From JBCDGZ01 sp038750655 (lineage in GTDB: Bacteria > Bacteroidota > Bacteroidia > Chitinophagales > Saprospiraceae), in assembly GCA_038750655.1 (NCBI GenBank), contig JBCDGZ010000036.1, positions 1 through 52,394 of the forward strand: DNA of 52,394 bases, given 5' to 3'. The notes under the pieces were generated by a model. That model ran no database searches. It was not told the origin of the DNA and saw only the letters and a program-made list of their open reading frames with translations. Shown one piece after another: positions 47,901 through 52,394 of the stretch; within the stretch, counting starts at the first letter, position 1, and each line of letters starts with the position of its first letter. The translations under genes were made by a program, and so were the position numbers.

Positions 47901-50900
47901 CGCTACCATCATACAAGTCTTCACCCTACCTGGTGCAAGTTCAGCAACCCTTAATGGCGTTCCCACTGATGTAACAGTAGAGTGTGATAATATTCCAAGC
48001 CCACCAACTGTAACGGCTAACAGCACCTGTATTACTAACCCAACGGTGACCTATGCTGAGGTCGTGAACGGCAGTGGCTGTAATTATACGATTACTCGTA
48101 CTTGGACGATTCAAGATAATTGTGGCAACGACATTTCGGAGAGTCAGACTATTACGGTAGAAGATACAACACCTCCGAGTTTTACCGCTCCCGCAGATAT
48201 TACGATCTTTTGCGATGCAGGCATTCCTGCTCCTTCCAATCCATCTGCAACAGACAACTGTAGTGGAACCATTAATTTTACCAATAATGATGTACAAAGT
48301 GGTACAGGATGTACCTATACCATCACCCGTACTTATACCGCTACAGACGGCTGTGGCAATTCGGCTTCGGATGATCAGATCATTACCATTCAGGATAATG
48401 CTGATCCTTATGTAACCGCAGCTTTCTATATTGATACAACGACAACTACCGGTGGCTCAGCTGATGCGCATACCTTGAGTAATAACGATGAGATGATGAA
48501 GGGTGCAGTGAGTGGTATTACAGAAAGCTGGACAACGGTTAACTTCCCGGCTACTTTTAGCACTACACCAGTTGTATTTGCACAATGTGTGACTTACGGA
48601 GACTTTTATCCAGTCGTAGCTCGCGTACGTAATATTACCACGACCTCTTTCCAGGTGATGATTCAGGAAGAGGAAGCTTACGAAGGCATTGACGATCATG
48701 GTCCAGAGACCGTCCACTGGGTGGCGATGGAGCAAGGCGATCAAGTATCGAATTTCCGTTATGAGTGCGATGCAACAGGCAACGTAGTCGATGAAAACTG
48801 GGAGACCATCAACTTTGCTCAGACCTATTCTAGTAGCCCGATTTTTATTGCAACTTCACAGAGCTTTAATGATGATGATCCTTTTACGCTGCGTTATCGT
48901 AATCTCGGTAGCGGCAGTGTACAAATTCAAACTGATGAGGAACAATCCAATGATACGGGAACGAACCACGATGATGAAGTCATAGGTTATGCCGTCTTCA
49001 ATGCCGCAGGAGAGACCTTATACAATGACCAAAATCAGATTATTGGGGAGGTCGGTAGTACGACTTTCCAACAGAATAATTCTAGTTCCTGGACGACGGT
49101 TAATTTATCACGTAGTTATACCAATCCAGTAATCGTTACTGGTCCGGCCAGCTATAATGATGTCAATCCAACTACGGTAAGAATTCGCAATGTTAGCGCC
49201 AATAGCTTCCAGATTCAGTTGGATGAATGGGATTATCAAAACGGTTCTCATTCTACAGAAACGATTCCTTTTATGGTCGTTGATGATCCAATTGCTACTA
49301 CAGAAAGCTACGATACGACTTACGTTAGCCTGAACGATTCTACCTTATTGTGCGGTGATACCATTCCTCGCGCTCCGATTTTACAGGTTACAGACGATTG
49401 TAGTACGGCCTCAATTACGGGCTTCTCCGAAGCGGGAAGTAACGTAGCCTGTGACTCTGTCTTGACCCGTACTTGGACGATAGAAGATGCTTGTGGAAAC
49501 GATACCATCATCACACAAGTTTTCACCTTACCCGCTACTGGCAACGTGATGTTTAATGGTGTCCCCGCTGATGCGACAGTAGAGTGTGATAATATTCCAA
49601 CTCCACCTACTGTCACGGCGAGCAGCTCTTGCGTAGCTAATCCGACCGTAACCTATAATGAGGTGATCAACGGTAGTGGCTGTACCTACACTATCACGCG
49701 GACTTGGAGTACAACGGATAATTGTGGAAATACCGTCAGCGAAGACCAGACGCTTACAGTAGAAGATACTACTCCACCAAGTTTCACTGCTCCAGCAGAT
49801 ATAACTGTCGATTGTAATAATATTCCTACAGCTGTTGATCCAACCTTTACAGACGCCTGTAGTACAGCTGGTATTAGCATGGGCGAATCAACTAGCGGTA
49901 GTGGTTGTACCTATACGATCACCCGTACCTGGACTGCAACGGATGCCTGTGGTAACGCTAGCTCTGATTCACAAATCATCACCGTAAACGACACTTCTGA
50001 CCCTTATATCGTTGATGCCTTACGCATTGATACGATGGGGACACCTGCTGCTAATTACCATGAGATGAGCAACAGCGATTGGGTAATGAAGGGAGCTGCT
50101 ACTAATGTTACTCACAACTGGCAGACGGTAAATTTTGCGGAGGCTTTCAACTCCACACCTATCGTAATTGCTCAAGTGGTGACAACTAATGGAGGAGAAG
50201 CAGTAGCCACCAGAATTGATAATGTATCGTTAAATGGTTTCGATTTGAGAATACAAGAAGAAGAAGGAAATGATGATGTACACGTTGGAGAGATTGTACA
50301 TTGGGTTGCTTTCGAGCAAGGTTCTCAAACCTCAAATTTTGCCTACGAAAGCGTACTTACGCCAACTTCAGTAAACCAAGGGTGGTATACCATTAACTTC
50401 GGTCAAACGTTTACCAATCCCGTTTTCCTCGGACACATGCAAACTTATAGCGATAGCGATCCGGCAGTACTACGCTATCGGAATATGACTGGTACAGGCA
50501 ATCAGGTTCGCATTCGTGAAGAGCGTTCTGTTGATAACGAACTAAGCCACTCTGCTGAGGCCGTCGGCTATATTGCATTTAGTGGTACACCAGGAGATGT
50601 ACTGAATGATAATGGAGACGCTGTCGGAGAGAAAGGTACACTCAGTATTAATCAGACCAACTCTTCAACCTGGCAAACCGTAACTTTATCAAGAACCTAC
50701 ACTAATCCTGTAGTGGTAACTGGTCCTATTGGATGGAATGCTAGTGGCTTTATGACTACGAGGGTAAGAAATGTAGGAACGAATAGTTTTGAAGTACAGA
50801 TTGATGAATGGGATTACTTGAATGGAACAGTAGGTTCAGCAATGGATTTACATTATCTGGTAATCGATGATCCGCAGGATAACCAGACTTTTGATACCAC

Positions 50901-52394
50901 CTATGTTAGTCTTAATGATACGACCTACCAATGTACGGACATTATTCCTGCTGCTCCGACTGTGACCGTAGGCGATGATTGTTCTACGGCAACTTTATTG
51001 GGTTTTGTAGAACAAAGAGTTTTGGCTGGTTGCGATTCCTTGATTACTCGCAGTTGGGAGATTGAAGATGCTTGTGGTAATAATACGACCATCACCCAGA
51101 ATATCACTAAGTCTTGTGGAAGCAATATCACAACAACCCTTGACGAAAGCATTTGTGATGGAAACAGTTATACCTTAGGAAGCTCCACCTACACCAGCAG
51201 TGGAACTTACCGTGATACCTTACTCGCAGCCAATGGTTGTGATAGTATTATCGTCCTTAACCTAACTGTTTTGCCTACCTCAACAACTAATTTAACCGAA
51301 AGTATTTGTGATGGCGACAGCTATACGGTAGGTACGAGCACATACACTACTGGAGGTACTTATACCGATGTATTAACCGCAGCCAATGGTTGCGACAGCA
51401 CCGTAACCCTAACCTTAACGATCCTGTCTGAACCTACAACAACCTTGACCGAAAGCATTTGTGATGGCGACAGTTATACGGTAGGTACAAGCACTTACAC
51501 TACCGGAGGTACCTATACTGATGTACTGACTGCGGCCAATGGTTGCGACAGCATCGTAAACCTAACCTTAACAGTCCTACCTGAACCTACAACAACCTTA
51601 ACAGAGAGTATCTGCGATGGAGGCAGTTACACAGTAGGTACAAGTACATACACTACCGGAGGCACTTACACCGATGTGCTGACTGCGGCCAACGGTTGCG
51701 ACAGCACCGTAAACCTAACCTTGACCGTACTATCAACCTTGACGACGACGTTGACGGAAAGTATTTGTAACGGCGATAGTTATACAGTAGGTACAAGCAC
51801 TTACACTACCGGGGGCACCTACACTGATGTACTGACCTCCGCCAATGGTTGCGACAGTACAGTAACCCTTACGCTAACCGTCCTCTCCACATCAACCACT
51901 AATTTAAACGAAAGTATCTGTGATGGGGACAGCTACACAGTAGGCACAAGCACTTATACAACTGGTGGTACCTATACTGACGTTTTAACCTCAGCGAATG
52001 GCTGCGATAGTACAGTAAATCTAACACTCACAGTGCGCTCTGCTCCAACGACAACGTTGACGGAAAGCATCTGCGATGGCGATAGTTATACAGTCGGTAC
52101 AAGTACCTATACAATCAGCGGCACTTACACCGATGTGTTGACCGCCTTGAATGGTTGCGACAGTACGATAACCTTAACCTTGACCGTACTTCCCACGTTG
52201 ACGACTACCTTGACGGAAAGCATTTGCGACGGCGACAGCTATACAGTAGGTACGAGCACCTATACGACCAGTGGTACCTACACCGATGTGTTGACAGCTT
52301 CCAACGGTTGCGACAGCACGGTGACCTTGACCTTGACCGTACTTCCCACGTTGACGACGACGTTGACAGAAAGCATCTGCGACGGTGATAGCTA
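35917..52394 (+). CDS. Giant modular T9SS-type surface adhesin (HYR-like scaffold), 3' end outside window
   Basis: At least 5492 codons with no stop before the window edge. The ATG at 35917 opens on a signal peptide (hydrophobic core LFRLVIIVCIV, cleavage near GSAQ). In order: N-terminal beta-rich domain (to about 36880); a Ca-binding-like DDDGDGLID motif; an FG-GAP/VCBS propeller (about 37036-38390, DLDGDGMTE, DFNYDGIPE, DFDGDGRPE); then about 22 HYR-like units of the pattern P-ADITV-x-C, D-x-C, TRTWTA-x-DxCGN. Inserted between or within these are a discoidin-like domain (39283-39717), a jelly-roll-like domain (40456-40965), a second DDDGDGL motif (about 42076-42147) with an IgGFc-binding-like region (about 42150-43230), two PA14 domains (44038-44520, 44563-45050), an unrecognised domain (about 45841-46410) and three lectin-like blocks (from 46819, 48421, 50017). 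It ends in a 153-bp repeat array. The sorting domain should lie beyond the window; a type B domain is the guess. Confidence 0.9.
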   Translation, partial: MVNQFYTLFRLVIIVCIVQQWGSAQSGICDPSTPFEQADLSSDPSSSWISSNVMRSGTCCGGSTSGCVEFELTLHPNAIGIQFDILSGTSASGNYEVNCGTPTPLGDQICLNGTGPHTVTFCNTTGGFNTYFIQSIASTILTADATVREGCDQQLNVTGVDPTTIVWNDITSGTGAYNSYLSCTSACDDPTINVPAGGPTVIEYQVCGDVDPLFCTGTSPTLCDTLTVTVTPAFVASVSPSPAIACINSGATTLPTISVLTSEPTYTYNYTWYSGPNATGAIVSTSSTYTPLGVGTYSVIIEDAIYGACTRQLFNIDAYFANCVEDCNNETDDDGDGLIDSFDPDCPCDEEEFFGQCDPDCQYTPTTPPTFDIAQEWQSDSAVITLAPMVAGDLDGDGMTEIVAVKATPAGTWSQANNIMIFDGATGALKYRPNTLNILYKNKGMAIADADRDGRGEIYYLIAYEAGATLRRRIACYEYNPSLTNPAGTGTGSFALVWTSDNQVTCGLGSGEVDNVDAFSVSVTDFNYDGIPEVVVGNEIYNATNGRRIATGGANSIGSLVDDYSVHAHPHAYSVAADVLPDAACTDCSGLELIAGNQVYAVNIVSGTMTVVRTAPSGLGDGMTSLVDYDLDGDLDAVVTSINSTNSYLYIWDLQTATQIGNTHTITTTSWDYRSASNATIADFDGDGRPEIGVCGNYVFQVVDDYTVDISGVGGVLWSISTTDRSGMTGATAFDFNADGVVEVIYRDESNVRIISGPTGADLGTFACGSTTASEYPIVIDVDNDDQAEIVCSCSPTTYGRNGNLTAFGSNNFPWVPTRQLWNQYPYFITNINDDLTVPFEQQSHHLVGSPAAGTSGRLNSYLRQVGPFDNNGDPFYPAADLEAEILTALAPNCQNLDQIDVTIKFRNVGNGTIPSGNEFTVYLGDPQNTGALVLGVYSLNSSITVNDSLNQTITVAVPFGYLPFDLYVVGSDNGTTAIPFDLSTDFPNTTLIECDYTNNIDDIALDTCMLSNDSIAPVFTDLPPNLTVNCGTVVDITGPTMTDNCDLNLTTTISLDTINSVCSKFVRREWTATDNCGNTTSYIQTIRLNDVEAPTFSGVPADVTVSCTNIPEPPEIGVPTDSIQNLALNGTATQSSTGFGGVASRAIDGNTDGDFFNGSTTFANAGTNPWWQVDLGALNYITNLEIYNRADCCENNFRNFFIFISDAPFTSNDPDVLLYDPNVNAQYILDTVAFPSAFTINATGRYVRIQLKDNGPLSIAELRVIGGNGGITAGDDCDETVNVSFSEVQNGSGCNYDILRTWTATDNCGNISSASQIITVQDDTPPVFEPLPDITISCTDTAAVAPLAVDSCGNNATVTLVSTVQTNVQLCSYDLERTWRAVDDCGNSVVVTQNIRVLDDQDPLIVRAYHVNAPGDTTFVSIRDTILTCGDVVPKVPDVDVRDGCSNSILFGYNETVTGTNYCDSTIVRSWELLDECGNDTTITQTIAFRDTTPPVITGVPADISIDCTDCIQSFLNGDMETPDLPGAWAYVNANDIPGWSTTATNNVIEFQSSGAIDGVASYGGNQHAELNGTQNSDLYQEFCTIPTTTLQISFAHHKRMGGINTSDDIMEVFIGPNLGTLTSMGTYTATGTSGWTVHNVSYVVPAGQTNTVFLFRAIQGAPGNITYGNLIDEINVVTLFNPPFIPSATDECDSFVELELSESREEGTCGENFRLTRSWTATDDCGNQTVETQVLTVGDLEPPVITGVPPDTMIISCDSIPDTNSSVVITDNCTSAVTITYNEVGGGGCEYVITRTWTAQDDCNNVTDTSQVLVVRDTTPPVLNGVPADITIACSNIPNAPTVTASDNCFTAGPVTFTENYIADGCDNNYSIERIWSSIDDCGNEARDTQTITVFNTTLPVFAGVPADTILPCGASLPTPPIVTATDGCGNFAIVFVNDVQSGSGCSYTVTRTWTAVDDCGLINTTSQLLSLSDDVTGPSFTIPNDTTIACSDLMAAVTPTVTDNCTADPSISLEEFRNFAACPQVLTRTWTATDDCGNETVQVQTIYLACECCENGIDDDGDGLVDGNDPECPCVSGSSSLTCDTMSFYYIPPVWQTNGGSFNNPSSLVISTSSASANVNVRTPDGTTFNQNYTVVNGTATVINLNINLLQTPNENTAELDRGFIVEADNPVQVLYRLDAQNNKLLVTVKGEQALGRAFRTASQTKTCGNANTGVRENHFISVMAVEDNTQVRFEFTAQMAGGLTSPHIITLNAGETYLVRDDNVNETITGSLVFADKPVAVLSGSQHTRVCNSSGLDGGVDQLVPTCLMGSNYVVNRGDGPDYQNYAIIVAIENNTPIYIDGSTTPDTILNAGEYYEYDIPGAYGDPHYISSDKAIYVYHVSGIASGKAEVGMALAAPIGNCSGDRYVEFFKFAGGDDHAAYVIIPNTGLASLTLNGNPYTTYTTAVPIPGLPTHSSVIFFEADLANQNIIESDEYMHAALLVGNSPSGTFGYLTSFQDQILVVDPDDNLPTTAYFLDTLCQGDAVSHCIDAFSCAGAHYITSITETSGTGAAVQTSSLCFDYVAPSTFNGLDEVTIVIENDNGIEQAICLQFFVCSGNPSFTNIPADTIIGCDNPLPPRVDPDILYDCDPYYVLDYQEQIFGITDRCLGYFLTRTWTISDTCGNSSTAQQRIIIRDDIAPTITIDDGGTLSTADTCACLGNAGELYREYWDGISGTDIDDLIDGTNNFTLAPTSTSILNTFQGPNNIGSDYGTRVRGYISPTETGNHTFNLTGDDDNYLYFNPQGCDADGIELIAYYDGWTNVTEHTKYTTQTSATFFLEAGRYYYIELLQKEGSGGDHFQVYWQTPSITSWTIIPGTEFFGHNAGCTYRNQDCVGGTDGELTIERYSISGTSEISDLLDDPNYPANPSFTGTINSFQGPVNVDNNFGTRVRGHIVPSETGNYLFNVTADDYIHLYLSTDETAENATRIAYADTYTGPTDHTTVASQTSVSIPLVAGNEYYVEMYHLDAGGGDFFNVYWQTPSSSTWTIVPGANLSNIGDDCSSPDNTVDCGASPPTAPSYTIVDNCDNNPTISVTSGVSGSGCTLVYEFYYEAEDNCGNVARDTSRITVEDSDAPVFDSLPADITVLCSDINTNIPTITATDFCDGSITATYTDVTTNNGCDDIVTRTWTVSDNCGNTATHDQILTIGSSFDAGPAPIADINCGDPFPVQETLTASDCGGAVIVTQSIDPYTVDICNGYSVTYRWSVSNGCGTTIDTSQSFNILPDNTPPVFDSLPAVIADVSCGDPLPTPEALTATDACNVNSGTMTILDSIPLGIGGNADYIWGETDCNLATGTQTLNITIPGDISCYSNIFLEIGMASDGNLDYNGGGSVSDWVDINILYDGLTDHVDNANPDYCLTGNFDATKTVGGESSCSCDWGMLTPHCTGNWTDCTGNLQPDVLVFPKNITPLTNSIAIQFEYRVTNSGSGSCEDPCDELIQAQYVLIKGIAGNCTAATVTPSVDPYVVDECNGYDVTYRWTAEDDCGNTTDVTQTFSVLPDNTAPSFDALPTAIADVSCGDPLPTQQTLTATDDCTTATVTPSVDAYTVDECNGYDITYRWAVEDDCGNSTDITRTFSVLPNNTAPSYSAFYIDTTLITGGSADAHVLSNSDEMMKGSVSGITESWTTVNFPATFNTTPVVFAQCVTYGDFYPVTARVRNITTTSFEVRLQEEEAYNGTNDHGAETVHWVAVEQGSQTSNFRFECDETGNVVTHNWSTVNFGQSYSSNPIVIAESQSFNGGDPFTLRYQNLTSSSVEISVDEEESNDTETDHTTEDIGYAVFNAAGETLYNDQNQVIGEVGSTTFQQDNSSSWTTVNLSRSYTNPVIVTGPISYNNTEPATVRIRNVSANSFQIQIDEWDYQNGFHPTETIPYMVVDDPISTTESYDTTFVSLNDSTLLCGDTIPRAPIVAGVDDCSTATVTSFTETGSNVGCDSTLTRTWTIEDACGNDATIIQVFTLPGASSATLNGVPTDVTVECDNIPSPPTVTANSTCITNPTVTYAEVVNGSGCNYTITRTWTIQDNCGNDISESQTITVEDTTPPSFTAPADITIFCDAGIPAPSNPSATDNCSGTINFTNNDVQSGTGCTYTITRTYTATDGCGNSASDDQIITIQDNADPYVTAAFYIDTTTTTGGSADAHTLSNNDEMMKGAVSGITESWTTVNFPATFSTTPVVFAQCVTYGDFYPVVARVRNITTTSFQVMIQEEEAYEGIDDHGPETVHWVAMEQGDQVSNFRYECDATGNVVDENWETINFAQTYSSSPIFIATSQSFNDDDPFTLRYRNLGSGSVQIQTDEEQSNDTGTNHDDEVIGYAVFNAAGETLYNDQNQIIGEVGSTTFQQNNSSSWTTVNLSRSYTNPVIVTGPASYNDVNPTTVRIRNVSANSFQIQLDEWDYQNGSHSTETIPFMVVDDPIATTESYDTTYVSLNDSTLLCGDTIPRAPILQVTDDCSTASITGFSEAGSNVACDSVLTRTWTIEDACGNDTIITQVFTLPATGNVMFNGVPADATVECDNIPTPPTVTASSSCVANPTVTYNEVINGSGCTYTITRTWSTTDNCGNTVSEDQTLTVEDTTPPSFTAPADITVDCNNIPTAVDPTFTDACSTAGISMGESTSGSGCTYTITRTWTATDACGNASSDSQIITVNDTSDPYIVDALRIDTMGTPAANYHEMSNSDWVMKGAATNVTHNWQTVNFAEAFNSTPIVIAQVVTTNGGEAVATRIDNVSLNGFDLRIQEEEGNDDVHVGEIVHWVAFEQGSQTSNFAYESVLTPTSVNQGWYTINFGQTFTNPVFLGHMQTYSDSDPAVLRYRNMTGTGNQVRIREERSVDNELSHSAEAVGYIAFSGTPGDVLNDNGDAVGEKGTLSINQTNSSTWQTVTLSRTYTNPVVVTGPIGWNASGFMTTRVRNVGTNSFEVQIDEWDYLNGTVGSAMDLHYLVIDDPQDNQTFDTTYVSLNDTTYQCTDIIPAAPTVTVGDDCSTATLLGFVEQRVLAGCDSLITRSWEIEDACGNNTTITQNITKSCGSNITTTLDESICDGNSYTLGSSTYTSSGTYRDTLLAANGCDSIIVLNLTVLPTSTTNLTESICDGDSYTVGTSTYTTGGTYTDVLTAANGCDSTVTLTLTILSEPTTTLTESICDGDSYTVGTSTYTTGGTYTDVLTAANGCDSIVNLTLTVLPEPTTTLTESICDGGSYTVGTSTYTTGGTYTDVLTAANGCDSTVNLTLTVLSTLTTTLTESICNGDSYTVGTSTYTTGGTYTDVLTSANGCDSTVTLTLTVLSTSTTNLNESICDGDSYTVGTSTYTTGGTYTDVLTSANGCDSTVNLTLTVRSAPTTTLTESICDGDSYTVGTSTYTISGTYTDVLTALNGCDSTITLTLTVLPTLTTTLTESICDGDSYTVGTSTYTTSGTYTDVLTASNGCDSTVTLTLTVLPTLTTTLTESICDGDS
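46819..51120 (+). repeat. Three tandem copies of a ~1.6-kb module in the giant adhesin
   Basis: Equivalent codons start at 46819, 48421 and 50017, giving periods of 1602 and 1596 bp. Each copy has two lectin-like halves (VNF, STPVVFAQ, RVRN, EEE, ETVHWVA) and a DDP segment leading to a FVSLNDST HYR-like unit. Copies 1 and 2 are very alike at nucleotide level and carry two extra HYR units; copy 3 is diverged and shorter. Confidence 0.88.
51145..52394 (+). repeat. 153-bp (51-residue) tandem repeat array, continuing past the edge
   Basis: Units begin at 51145, 51298, 51451, 51604, 51757, 51910, 52063, 52216 and 52369, exactly 153 bp apart. Each encodes ESICDGDSYTVGTSTYT followed by GTYTDVL, NGCDS and a TLTLTVL strand. 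Eight complete units and the start of a ninth are in the window. The first unit is the most diverged. The total number is unknown. Confidence 0.95.

Noticed and set aside
51145..52394. CRISPR-like interpretation of the repeat array
   Set aside because: The 153-bp units are fully coding, vary by substitutions throughout and have no repeat-spacer organisation.

Overview
The window is a chromosomal segment of a Bacteroidota bacterium, most likely from the Saprospiria (Lewinella/Haliscomenobacter-like). The basis is type IX secretion (T9SS) sorting domains of types A and B, a PorP/SprF family protein, a PorE-like OmpA protein, SprB-type repeats, very long HYR-like adhesins, a Bacteroidota RHS protein, and one clear Bacteroidota promoter (TTTG / TAnnTTTG). 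No tRNA, rRNA, transposase, integrase or CRISPR array was seen. The taxonomic placement is inference.

Layout. (1) 103-11061, minus strand: a 2199-residue secreted RHS protein with a LysM-like tip, preceded by a structured leader and three 12-bp direct repeats. Upstream lies a two-gene unit encoding a six-hairpin glycoside hydrolase lipoprotein and a PBP4-type D-Ala-D-Ala carboxypeptidase. (2) 11224-14764, plus strand: a serine hydrolase that keeps a GH3 C-terminal-like domain but lacks the GH3 catalytic barrel, then an M28 zinc peptidase with a type A sorting domain. (3) 14929-18821, minus strand: a four-gene unit reading LD-carboxypeptidase, L-Ala-D/L-Glu epimerase, class A beta-lactamase-like hydrolase, YdeI/OmdA family protein. 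Genes of regions 1-3 are rich in peptidoglycan peptide metabolism. (4) 18955-20514: a lipoprotein with two CAP domains joined by Asn-rich linkers.

(5) 20927-52394+, plus strand: a T9SS surface-adhesin locus. It encodes a PorP/SprF-like outer-membrane protein, a PorE-like TPR/propeller/OmpA protein, a 2490-residue SprB-repeat adhesin with a type B sorting domain, a beta-helix/Ig protein with a type A sorting domain, and a giant open reading frame of at least 5492 codons that runs off the right edge.

The giant protein is the most striking object. About 22 HYR-like units form a scaffold, and about seven of them carry inserted domains (discoidin, jelly-roll-like, two PA14, an unrecognised domain, three lectin-like blocks). 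It also has an FG-GAP propeller, an IgGFc-binding-like region, a triplicated module of about 1.6 kb, and an exactly phased 153-bp tandem repeat array at the window edge. A plausible reading is that the PorP/SprF and OmpA-like proteins support export and anchoring of these adhesins, which would serve attachment, gliding or prey and polysaccharide binding. The export link rests on family knowledge; the functional role is inference.
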